Notes under the pieces: model-generated
Database searches by the model: none
Told to the model about the DNA's origin: nothing
What the model saw: only the letters and a program-made list of their open reading frames with translations
Translations under genes and position numbers: made by a program
NCBI GenBank assembly: GCA_013043995.1
Contig: JABEVL010000303.1
Coordinates: forward strand, 1 to 12,884
DNA from: Spirochaetales bacterium
Lineage (GTDB): Bacteria; Spirochaetota; Spirochaetia; JABEVK01
Length of the DNA: 12,884 bases
Direction of reading: 5' to 3'
Shown here: one piece after another, positions 6,547 to 12,865 of the stretch
Layout of the letters: every line of letters begins with the position of its first letter
Position numbering within the stretch: the first letter of the stretch is position 1

Positions 6547-7505
6547 TGCAGATCAAAAAGGCCATTCCTTTTTCCAAGTTGCGCTGGCCCATGTATATCT
6601 TTTCAATCGTTTTGATTGTGGCTGTCTGGGTTGGCACCTTACTGCAGGGCGGATTTAACCTCGGTATCGACTTTAAGCCAGGTTTGAGTGAGACGGTCAA
6701 AATCAATAACCCAGAGGTGACGGTTTCTACCCTCAGGGAAGCTTTGAAACTGAGTGATTACATTTTTTCAATTCAACCCGTGGGAACAAAAGGGGATCAA
6801 ACCTTTCTGTTACGAGCTGTAGCTCACAACGATCAAAGTCAGGTCGCAAATTTGCAGGCTGTTCTTGCCACTGCGGCAAAGAATGCCATTGAAAAACGAT
6901 TCGGAACCGGGTCGGTCGATGTTCTTTCTTCAGATTTTATTGGTCCCAGCCTCTCCAACGAAATCGTTCTTCAAACCTTCTGGCTTACGCTCGCGGCAGT
7001 TATCGTCATTCTTCTTTACATCTGGTTTCGCTTTAAGTTTGCTTACGCTGTTGCTGCCATTATTGCCTTGATCCATGACCCGATTTTTATCGTGGGTTTG
7101 ATTGGAACCTTGCAAATGGAAGTTTCGACGGCGACAATCGCTGTTGTTTTGACGATCATCGGTTATTCACTCAACGACACGATTGTTGTCTTTGACAGAA
7201 TTCGTGAAAATATTCGTCTTCAGAAGACGAGTAATATGTTTGACCTGATCGATCTTTCAATCACTCAGACCTTGAGCCGAACCTTGGTTTCCTCGTTGAC
7301 TGTTTTGATTTCCGCAGCTTCCTTGTGGTTTTTCACAACAGGTCAAATTCACGATTTTGCTTTTGCCCTGATCGTCGGTGTCGTTATTGGAACTTACTCC
7401 TCCATCTTTATTGCAGCTCCTTTGATGGTTTCAATTTCCGGCGGGAAACCGCCTGTGGAAAAAGAAAAGAAGGCCCTTCCTCCAGAAGAGGGTTTAGAAG
7501 CCTAA
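6546..7505 (+). CDS. secF: protein translocase subunit SecF
   Basis: SecF partners SecD in the proton-driven export motor. The 319-residue product is of normal length. Helix 1 is at about 13-33 and is followed by the periplasmic signature at 40-46, here GIDFKPG where GIDFTGG is usual. Five further helices hold FIGPSLSNEIVLQTFW (about 130-145), ALIHDP and the hallmark GYSLNDTIVVFDRIRENIR (about 205-223). It ends in a charged cytoplasmic tail, KKALPPEEGLEA. GGAGG, inside the secD end, lies 8 nt before the ATG and sets the start. The reading frame begins on the last base of the secD stop. The stop codon touches the left arm of the terminator that closes the operon. Confidence 0.97.
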   Translation: MQIKKAIPFSKLRWPMYIFSIVLIVAVWVGTLLQGGFNLGIDFKPGLSETVKINNPEVTVSTLREALKLSDYIFSIQPVGTKGDQTFLLRAVAHNDQSQVANLQAVLATAAKNAIEKRFGTGSVDVLSSDFIGPSLSNEIVLQTFWLTLAAVIVILLYIWFRFKFAYAVAAIIALIHDPIFIVGLIGTLQMEVSTATIAVVLTIIGYSLNDTIVVFDRIRENIRLQKTSNMFDLIDLSITQTLSRTLVSSLTVLISAASLWFFTTGQIHDFAFALIVGVVIGTYSSIFIAAPLMVSISGGKPPVEKEKKALPPEEGLEA

Positions 7506-7540
7506 AATAAAAAAAGCCCCGAAAGGGGCTTTTTTTATTT
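7505..7540. terminator. bidirectional terminator between secF and the convergent cluster
   Basis: A perfect 16-bp inverted repeat has a GAAA loop (7521-7524). The left arm, AAATAAAAAAAGCCCC (7505-7520), pairs with GGGGCTTTTTTTATTT (7525-7540). On the plus strand the GC stem is followed by seven T residues; the A-run gives the same layout on the minus strand. It therefore ends both secF transcription and the minus-strand cluster. The 65-aa gene's stop codon (7535-7537) lies inside the right arm, and the last base of the secF stop is the first base of the left arm. Confidence 0.95.
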
Positions 7541-7732
7541 CTTGCTGAATCGTTCTTCGGCTTCAATGAGACGATACCAAGGGCTGGGCCCGATGTAAGT
7601 TTTGCGCAGAGGCAAGATTTCCTCCCAGCCCTTTTGCGGTGGGAGGGACGAAGGTCCAAGAAGTTCCCTCCGTGTGGGGTCTGAAGAAGAGTTTTTCTGA
7701 ATTTCTTCCAATAACTTTCGATATTCGGTCAT
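7535..7732 (-). CDS. small protein of unknown function (65 aa)
   Basis: The product begins MTEYRKLLEEIQKNSSSDPT and ends in YRLIEAEERFSKK. It is charged, with helix-forming ends and a Pro/Gly-rich centre, and has no membrane segment. I do not recognise it. I judge it real for three reasons: AAAGGA lies about 7 nt before its ATG, it starts 11 nt after the stop of the 366-aa gene on the same strand, and it ends exactly in the terminator hairpin, leaving no other gene for that terminator to serve on this strand. It is the last of three genes in a cluster headed by the HD-GYP protein, and a role linked to those proteins is only a guess. Confidence 0.65.
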   Translation of the reverse strand: MTEYRKLLEEIQKNSSSDPTRRELLGPSSLPPQKGWEEILPLRKTYIGPSPWYRLIEAEERFSKK

Positions 7733-7743
7733 AAAAATGTCCT

Positions 7744-8844
7744 TTATAGTAAGGGCGGATTTAGGTCAAAAAGTTCGAGTTGGCCTGTGTTTGTTGTTCT
7801 TGAAACCTTAGTTCTTGAGGGGAAGGGCTGTCCTGCTTCGTGGAGCCTCATCTGAGCCCAAGAGGTTGGCCACTTGTGCCGAACTTCGGTGGTGTCTTCG
7901 TTCCAGACGTTCGCTAAATTCGCCCAGTCAGTTTCCCAATCGTCATAAATTCCGTGTTCAGCTTGAAAATCCGCTACGGCGTGAACAAAGTTCCACAAAA
8001 TTTCTGTTGCAGTGTTCCTCTGGACGTCCGTGAGGCTGTTTTCTCTTCGTGCCGTTAAAAGGAAGCGCCCCCAGTAAAGGAGTGCTGCTTCAGGGTCCCA
8101 ACCGAGGCAACCTAAGGCCGCAAGCCTCAAAGCTTCGGGTTCTCCCCAAATTTGCATGCAGGATCTTAAAAGACGACGCTCTTCAAAATCTTGCCAAGCC
8201 ATTTGGGTCCAAAGCCAGATATTGAGGGACTTGAGTTCTTCTTGGTCCTCTTCCGGCCACCGCCGAGCGAGTTCCTCCCAGGAGCTGAGAAAAACTTCCT
8301 CAAGTCCGGTTTCCTGAGCATCCAAAAGTGCTTGAAGGGTTTCGAGGAGAATGGTATCGGGCCTGAGTACCTGTTGGAGAAGTTGTCTAAGACTACCTTG
8401 GGCGTTGTAAAGGTGATTTCCGCTTTTAACGACTTGCACGATCACTGCAAGCGGCCAGTCCTTGGGAATCAATTGCGCATGATAGGCAGCTGCTTCTTCC
8501 AGACTTGCATAAAAAAAGTGAATCGAGAGTGCCGCTTCCCGCCAAGGGCGCAGAGGCGAATGCGGAGGGATTTCGTCGAGGGCCTCAAAGAGTTCCGCCG
8601 TCGGCATCCCGTTGCAGACGGCTTCCCAGGCATCTGCAACCGCAAGCGCTTGACGGTAGATCGGGTGGTTTTCCTGAAGGTGACTGCAAGAAAGAAGCTG
8701 CTGCGGACGTGTCAGAATCTTTCCCAATTCATGGGTAGCCTGGGTGCGAAGATAAGGATTGGGAGCATTTAGGAGCCTTTTGAGGGCTAGATCGACCCTG
8801 CTCTGGTGGTCAGTCGGGGCCGTTGGGTACGATGTGGGCTTCAC
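7744..8844 (-). CDS. helical protein of unknown function with C-terminal clamp-binding-like motif (366 aa)
   Basis: I do not recognise the family. The product is almost entirely predicted helical, rich in Leu, Ala, Glu and Trp, with an arrangement like HEAT or TPR repeats (for example RVDLALKRLLNAPNPYLRTQ near the N-terminus), and has no signal peptide or membrane helix. The last 14 residues form a tail containing QLELF (residues 355-359, encoded at 7782-7768), which fits the bacterial sliding-clamp-binding consensus QL(S/D)LF apart from Glu at the variable position. The start is GTG at 8844, with GAGG 5 nt upstream; no in-frame Met occurs before about residue 79. It begins 36 nt after the HD-GYP gene and is followed 11 nt later by a 65-aa gene, so the three are probably one transcript. 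It could be a scaffold or DNA-associated protein; this is inference. Confidence 0.8.
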   Translation of the reverse strand: MKPTSYPTAPTDHQSRVDLALKRLLNAPNPYLRTQATHELGKILTRPQQLLSCSHLQENHPIYRQALAVADAWEAVCNGMPTAELFEALDEIPPHSPLRPWREAALSIHFFYASLEEAAAYHAQLIPKDWPLAVIVQVVKSGNHLYNAQGSLRQLLQQVLRPDTILLETLQALLDAQETGLEEVFLSSWEELARRWPEEDQEELKSLNIWLWTQMAWQDFEERRLLRSCMQIWGEPEALRLAALGCLGWDPEAALLYWGRFLLTARRENSLTDVQRNTATEILWNFVHAVADFQAEHGIYDDWETDWANLANVWNEDTTEVRHKWPTSWAQMRLHEAGQPFPSRTKVSRTTNTGQLELFDLNPPLL

Positions 8845-8880
8845 AGGAACCTCGCTTGGTATCGCGGCATGGAATTTAGT

Positions 8881-10044
8881 TCAAACCGTCAGTACTTTAT
8901 CGGCGCGAAGTCGACGAACTTCATCGGCACTCAGAACTCTCAAAATATCGAGTTCGGGTCGATCGGCCAATTGTACCGTTGGAGCGTTGACGAGAGGTAC
9001 CTTGTGTTCATCTGTCAGGACCTTGAGGATGGGGTGCTTGGGGTCGATGGAACTTGTGTCATAAACTACGGCGTAAGCACCGTTCTTTAGCTCAAGGAAG
9101 GAGCCGAGCGGGTAAAGGCTTAGGGCAAAGACGAGGCGTTTCAGGATTTGATCGTCGTAGGTTTTTCGGATGTCCTTGAGCAAGTCCATGAGACTAGCGT
9201 GACCCGAGCGCGCGACCCTGTACGGGCGAAGCGAAATTTGGGCGTCATAGGCGCTAGCTACGGAAAGAATCTTGGCGCTTAAGGCGATCTTATCGCCAGT
9301 AAGACCCTGGGGATAGCCTGTACCATCTTCTTTTTCGTGATGTTCAAGAACGGCCAGGGTAACGTTGGGGTTGAGGCCGAGCTCCTTGAGTATCCGGTAA
9401 CCCAAAATTGGGTGTGCCGTCAAAGCGCGTCGTTCGGGTTCTGTCAGGGCTCGATTGGCGTTCTGAAAAGTGTCAGGGAGTTTGAACATCCCGATTTCAT
9501 GTAAAAGGCCCGCCATCCCCAACTCGATCATTTTATGGGAGGGGAGCTTTAAAGCGTCGCCCAGCGCGATGGCCAAAATAGCGACGTTGACAGAATGTCC
9601 AATGATGTAAGAAAAGCCACTGCGATCGAGTTCAGAAAGACGAAGAAGAAAACGCCTGTTTTTTTTGTAGAGGGCGATGAGGGCCTTCACCTGATCGATA
9701 AGAGGTTCGATCGAGATCGTCGATTTTTTCAGAAACGTGTCGTAAAGCTTGTGGGTGAATTCCAGCAGTGCCGTGTAGAATTTTTGGGTCTCTTCACGAG
9801 CTTGGCCGTCTTCAGATTCATCTGCCGGTTGTTCGTCGTAAACCTTGTGTTCTTCGGGAACGAAGGATTCATCAGCCGCCGTCTCTTCGGCCTGGATTTC
9901 AGAGATCTGCCAAGTTTTTAAGCGCTTGAGAAGTGACTCTGTAACCGGAGTTTCAGGGGTGGACAAGATGTAGCTTTCGTCGAGATAAAGATAACCAGAG
10001 TAGAGGGAATTAGGTTTAAGAGAAGAAATTGCTAAACTTTTCAT
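8881..10044 (-). CDS. HD-GYP-family protein, probably altered catalytic site
   Basis: HD-GYP proteins hydrolyse cyclic-di-GMP using two or three metals held by His, Asp and Glu. From the ATG at 10044 the product has 387 residues. The N-terminal ISSLKPNSLYSGYLYLDESY segment resembles the DUF3391-like region found before HD-GYP domains. An acidic linker (about 52-82) follows, then the HD-GYP domain: HSVNVAILAIALGDAL (150-165), LLHEIGMFKLPD (180-191), TAHPILGYRIL (209-219), HHEKEDGTGYPQGLTG (235-250) and VASAYDAQISLRPYR (262-276). The GYP and most His residues are present. However, the HD Asp is Glu183, the following Lys of HDxGK is Met186, and the Asp of VADxxDA is Ser264. The protein may thus bind but not cleave the nucleotide. 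An in-frame TTG at 10074 lacks a ribosome-binding site; even the ATG has its GAGGG about 16 nt away. The gene heads a three-gene cluster. Confidence 0.9.
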   Translation of the reverse strand: MKSLAISSLKPNSLYSGYLYLDESYILSTPETPVTESLLKRLKTWQISEIQAEETAADESFVPEEHKVYDEQPADESEDGQAREETQKFYTALLEFTHKLYDTFLKKSTISIEPLIDQVKALIALYKKNRRFLLRLSELDRSGFSYIIGHSVNVAILAIALGDALKLPSHKMIELGMAGLLHEIGMFKLPDTFQNANRALTEPERRALTAHPILGYRILKELGLNPNVTLAVLEHHEKEDGTGYPQGLTGDKIALSAKILSVASAYDAQISLRPYRVARSGHASLMDLLKDIRKTYDDQILKRLVFALSLYPLGSFLELKNGAYAVVYDTSSIDPKHPILKVLTDEHKVPLVNAPTVQLADRPELDILRVLSADEVRRLRADKVLTV

Positions 10045-10056
10045 CGTTATTTTACG

Positions 10057-10085
10057 TTGACCCTCACCTAACAATTATCTACACT
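10057..10085 (+). promoter_or_regulatory. probable promoter of the membrane protein-ridA-alaA operon
   Basis: TTGACC (10057-10062, 5 of 6) and TACACT (10080-10085, 4 of 6) are 17 bp apart. Transcription would begin near 10092, giving a leader of about 47 nt before the GTG start at 10139. It overlaps the opposing promoter of the HD-GYP gene. Confidence 0.5.
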
Positions 10086-10102
10086 AGAATCGATCCGGGC
10101 AA
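10074..10102 (-). promoter_or_regulatory. probable promoter of the HD-GYP gene cluster
   Basis: Read on the minus strand, TTGCCC (10102-10097, 4 of 6) and GATAAT (10079-10074, 5 of 6) are 17 bp apart. Transcription would start near 10067, about 23 nt before the ATG at 10044. The -10 boxes of this promoter and of the divergent one abut, so the two should exclude each other. Confidence 0.45.
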
Positions 10103-10138
10103 GGGTAGATTTTATTTTTTCCTTCACGGGGGGCTTTT

Positions 10139-10981
10139 GTGAAATTTAAACTCCTGTTCACTCTCTTTAACGTCATTCTGGGGTTATCGTTTCTTTTGCT
10201 TTTTTTCATGCCGCTCCCCGTCCTAGGCTGGAACTCCCTTGTCAAATTCTGGCTTGAAAATTGGTACATCGCCGGGGCCTTCATCCTAGTTCTCGGCACC
10301 CTGGACGCTTATTTTGTCAAAAACTGGAAACTCTTGCGTCTTTTAGAACATGAGGACTGGCAAGGTCTCTACGATTACTTAGAAAAACTGAGGCTCAAAA
10401 AACCTGTTTTGAGCCCCTCGAGAACCAAGCTCTACGTGAACTCGTGTTTGATCCTTCGCAAGCCGACGTCAATCAACGACCTTCGCCAGGATTACCTTCA
10501 GCGCCAGGTCCAGATTCCGCGGTCTCTGGCACTTTTACTGGCCCTCCCCTTGATTTTGGAGGGTAGATCTGGGGAGATTAAGACCTTTCTTGCTCCTTAC
10601 CTGAAAAAAGCTTCCCATGGACCCGAAATTGGATGGTTGCGTTGGGCGTATTCTTTTGCTCAATTGATCGATCACGAGTGGGCGTCCGCGAAAGAGAACC
10701 TTTTTCTTATCGTCGGAGATACACGCACTCCCTTGCTTCAGCTCTTGTCTCTTTATCTTTTGGATCATCTACGAGGAAGGGATGACGAAGTTCCTAAAAT
10801 CCTCGATCCCTTGTCGAACGACCTGCGACGCCGCATGACGGACGCGGATTGGAAAAAGCACATCGAAGGTCTTAAAGAACAGGTCGTTCTCGTACTTTTC
10901 ATGAATCAATTGATCAGCGATGCTCGGCACTGGCTCGAGGGTGGGTCAGTCAAGCCTTCGAACATCGCCCAGGAGGTATGA
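10139..10981 (+). CDS. membrane-anchored protein of unknown function (280 aa)
   Basis: I do not recognise the family. Two hydrophobic helices lie near the N-terminus (about 5-28, LLFTLFNVILGLSFLLLFFM, and about 42-60, NWYIAGAFILVLGTLDAYF). They are followed by a soluble region of about 215 residues that looks helical and TPR-like, including LEHEDWQGLYDYLEKLRLKK and several Leu-rich segments. The helices probably anchor a cytoplasmic helical domain. The start is GTG at 10139, with a G-rich GGGGGG ribosome-binding site about 6 nt upstream. Its TGA stop overlaps the start of ridA, and the ridA ribosome-binding site AGGAGG forms the codons just before it, so the two are translationally coupled. 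That suggests a shared condition of expression, not a proven shared function. Confidence 0.85.
   Translation: MKFKLLFTLFNVILGLSFLLLFFMPLPVLGWNSLVKFWLENWYIAGAFILVLGTLDAYFVKNWKLLRLLEHEDWQGLYDYLEKLRLKKPVLSPSRTKLYVNSCLILRKPTSINDLRQDYLQRQVQIPRSLALLLALPLILEGRSGEIKTFLAPYLKKASHGPEIGWLRWAYSFAQLIDHEWASAKENLFLIVGDTRTPLLQLLSLYLLDHLRGRDDEVPKILDPLSNDLRRRMTDADWKKHIEGLKEQVVLVLFMNQLISDARHWLEGGSVKPSNIAQEV
10971..10976 (+). promoter_or_regulatory. ribosome-binding site that decides the ridA start
   Basis: A perfect AGGAGG lies inside the last codons of the preceding gene. Two adjacent in-frame ATG codons follow, at 10978 (1 nt spacing) and 10981 (4 nt spacing). The second is more workable for a ribosome, so ridA is placed at 10981, though spacing is tight for either. 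Confidence 0.7.
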
Positions 10982-11364
10982 TGTCGTTACGTGTGATTCA
11001 TTCTGAGTCAGCTCCCAAGGCCATTGGGCCGTACTCCCAAGCTATTTCGGCTGGAGATTTTGTTTTTTGTTCAGGGCAGATGCCCCTCGATCCTTTGACC
11101 ATGGAAGTGGTCGCTGGAGATTGTTCGGTGCAGGCCAGAAGGGCGCTGGAGAATCTTGCAGCTGTGGCTCAGGCCGCTGGTGCAAGTCTGAAAGACGCCG
11201 TTCGTGTGGGTCTTTTTTTGGCTTCAATGGACGATTTTGCAGCCGTCAACAAGGTTTATGAAGAATATTTTCCTGGCAAACCCGCACGAACGACCGTTGA
11301 GGTTTCGAGGCTGCCCCGAGGGGTTCTTGTCGAAGTCGACTGCATTCTTTACAGGAAAAACTAA
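10981..11364 (+). CDS. ridA: RidA family 2-iminobutanoate/2-iminopropanoate deaminase
   Basis: RidA (YjgF/YER057c/UK114 family) is a cytoplasmic homotrimer that hydrolyses the reactive enamine/imine intermediates released by PLP-dependent enzymes to 2-keto acids and ammonia, protecting PLP enzymes from 2-aminoacrylate. The 127-residue product has the normal length. Visible signatures are APKAIGPYSQAI (11-22), FVFCSGQMPLDP (28-39), Gly69 and the strand region, and PARTTVEVSRLPRGVLVEVD (101-120), with the substrate-carboxylate-binding Arg103 and Glu118 both in their expected places. It overlaps the upstream gene at TGATG, and alaA begins 2 nt after its stop. Being sandwiched with an aminotransferase fits its protective role. 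The start could be 3 nt further upstream. Confidence 0.96.
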   Translation: MSLRVIHSESAPKAIGPYSQAISAGDFVFCSGQMPLDPLTMEVVAGDCSVQARRALENLAAVAQAAGASLKDAVRVGLFLASMDDFAAVNKVYEEYFPGKPARTTVEVSRLPRGVLVEVDCILYRKN

Positions 11365-11366
11365 AA

Positions 11367-12584
11367 ATGAACCCTATACAAAAATCTCATAAGCTCGACA
11401 ACGTCCTGTACGATATCCGCGGAGCTGCCCTCGTGAAAGCGATGAAAATGGAGGCCGAGGGGTACAGGATCCTCAAGCTTCACACGGGAAATCCCGCTTC
11501 ATTCGGGTTCAACGCTCCCGAAGAGGTCGTGCGAGACATGATTCTGAATATGAATGCCGCTCAAGGTTATTCAGACTCCAAGGGAATTTTTGCGGCTCGC
11601 AAGGCGGTGATGCAGTACTCCCAGGAAAAAGGCGTCAAAGGTGTCGAAATCGACGACATTTGGATCGGTAACGGTGTCAGCGAGTTGATCAGCATCGCTA
11701 CGCAAGGGCTTTTGGATGTGGGGGACGAATTGTTGATTCCGGCTCCGGATTATCCCCTCTGGACGGCGGCAACGACTCTTGCCGGCGGAAAGCCTGTTCA
11801 TTACCTGTGTGATGAATCGTCAGACTGGATGCCCGATTTGGCCGACATGGCGAGTAAAATATCGGATAGAACCAGGGGTATTGTCATCATCAATCCCAAC
11901 AACCCCACGGGCGCCTTGTATCCGAAGGAAATTCTCGAAAAAATCGTTGATCTAGCGCGCCAACACCAGCTAATCATTTTTGCCGATGAGATCTATGACA
12001 AAATTCTTTACGACGACGCGGTTCACGTTTCGATCGCCAGTCTTGCCGACGATGTTACCTTTCTGACTTTCAACGGGCTTTCAAAAACTTACCGTGCGGC
12101 GGGCTTTCGAGCGGGCTGGATGTACCTTTCGGGAGCAAAAAAGGCCGCCGCTGGATACCGGGAAGGGCTCGACCTTTTGTCGAATATGCGGATGTGTTCC
12201 AACGTTCCAGGACAATACGGCATTCAAACTTCCCTGGGGGGCTACCAAAGCATTCACGACCTGACAAAACCCGGCGGTAGGCTTTTTGAGCAAAGAAACC
12301 TGGCTTGGTCGCGAGTCAACGCTATTCCTGGACTTTCCAGCGTTAAACCCCGGGGGGCTCTCTACCTTTTTCCGAAGATCGACGTCAAGCGTTTCGGAAT
12401 CCATGATGACCAGAAGTTTATCTACGACTTTCTTTTGGCCAAAAAGGTACTTTTGGTCCAGGGCCGCGGTTTCAACTGGCCTCATCCGGATCATTTTCGG
12501 ATCGTCTTTCTGCCCAATTTGGAAGACCTCAAAATGGCCATGGACGCTCTGGAAGAGTTTCTATCAGACTATCGTCAAAGCTAG
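11367..12584 (+). CDS. alaA: alanine-synthesising aminotransferase AlaA-type (PLP, class I/II)
   Basis: AlaA transfers an amino group from glutamate to pyruvate to make alanine. It is a cytoplasmic, fold-type I PLP enzyme. The product has 405 residues, the length I recall for E. coli AlaA, and many long blocks match my memory of that protein: LENVLYDIRG-like start, QGYSDSKGIFAARKAVMQY, WIGNGVSELIS, PAPDYPLWTAA, HYLCDESSDW, INPNNPTGALY, FADEIYDKILYDDAVH and FNGLSKTYRAAGFRAGW, where the Lys of SKTYR is the PLP lysine (near 240). KPRGALYLFPKIDVKRFGIH and VQGRGFNWPHPDHFRI follow. The strong likeness to a proteobacterial enzyme is notable in a spirochaete-like genome. It starts 2 nt after ridA, with AGGA in the ridA end about 12 nt upstream. 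No clear terminator follows; only a weak GGGC/GCCC hairpin occurs at 12584-12594. Confidence 0.93.
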   Translation: MNPIQKSHKLDNVLYDIRGAALVKAMKMEAEGYRILKLHTGNPASFGFNAPEEVVRDMILNMNAAQGYSDSKGIFAARKAVMQYSQEKGVKGVEIDDIWIGNGVSELISIATQGLLDVGDELLIPAPDYPLWTAATTLAGGKPVHYLCDESSDWMPDLADMASKISDRTRGIVIINPNNPTGALYPKEILEKIVDLARQHQLIIFADEIYDKILYDDAVHVSIASLADDVTFLTFNGLSKTYRAAGFRAGWMYLSGAKKAAAGYREGLDLLSNMRMCSNVPGQYGIQTSLGGYQSIHDLTKPGGRLFEQRNLAWSRVNAIPGLSSVKPRGALYLFPKIDVKRFGIHDDQKFIYDFLLAKKVLLVQGRGFNWPHPDHFRIVFLPNLEDLKMAMDALEEFLSDYRQS

Positions 12585-12626
12585 GGCTTTGCCCCGTCCT
12601 TTGAGTATCCCGACCCCGGGTCTCGA

Positions 12627-12655
12627 TTGTCAGACCTCACCCTGTCCGCTATAAT
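12627..12655 (+). promoter_or_regulatory. near-consensus promoter placed for leaderless gltX mRNA
   Basis: TTGTCA (12627-12632, 5 of 6) and a perfect TATAAT (12650-12655) are 17 bp apart. The ATG at 12662 starts seven positions after the end of the -10 box, so the expected first transcribed base is the A of the start codon. No Shine-Dalgarno lies between. This is the strongest promoter match in the window. Confidence 0.75.
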
Positions 12656-12661
12656 CCGCGT

Positions 12662-12865
12662 ATGACTGTTCGTGTTCGCTATGCCCCTTCGCCGACGGGC
12701 CTTCAGCACATCGGTGGACTTCGTACGGCTCTCTTTAACTACCTCTTTGCCCGTGCTTCGGGCGGGAAATTCTATCTGCGCATCGAGGATACCGACCAAA
12801 CTCGCTACAATGCCGAGGCCGTCGACGACCTTTATTCGACCCTGCGGTGGTCGGGCATTGACTAG
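12662..12865 (+). CDS. gltX: glutamate-tRNA ligase, N-terminal fragment, meets stops at window end
   Basis: GltX charges tRNA-Glu with glutamate (sometimes also tRNA-Gln). The 67 residues starting MTVRVRYAPSPTGLQHIGGL contain the class I synthetase ATP-binding motif PSPTGxxHIG (HIGG variant of HIGH), RTALFNYLFAR and the family block FYLRIEDTDQTRYNAEA. They end at LRWSGID, where the full enzyme continues for about 400 residues, normally with WDEGP or similar. Instead the frame reads TAG, TAA, TAA at 12863-12871. The N-terminus is certain because the family starts here. No Shine-Dalgarno precedes the ATG. Either the chromosome has a real interruption here, or the last 22 bases are a misassembled contig end. 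The window end prevents a decision; I favour an assembly junction. Confidence 0.85.
   Translation: MTVRVRYAPSPTGLQHIGGLRTALFNYLFARASGGKFYLRIEDTDQTRYNAEAVDDLYSTLRWSGID

Noticed and set aside
10045..10074. TTG start at 10074 for the HD-GYP gene
   Set aside because: No ribosome-binding site lies before it, the ATG at 10044 begins the family-like N-terminus, and the TTG falls inside the predicted -10 box.
12584..12620. Terminator after alaA
   Set aside because: The GGGC/GCCC and GACCC/GGGTC pairs are short and not followed by T residues, so termination is not supported.
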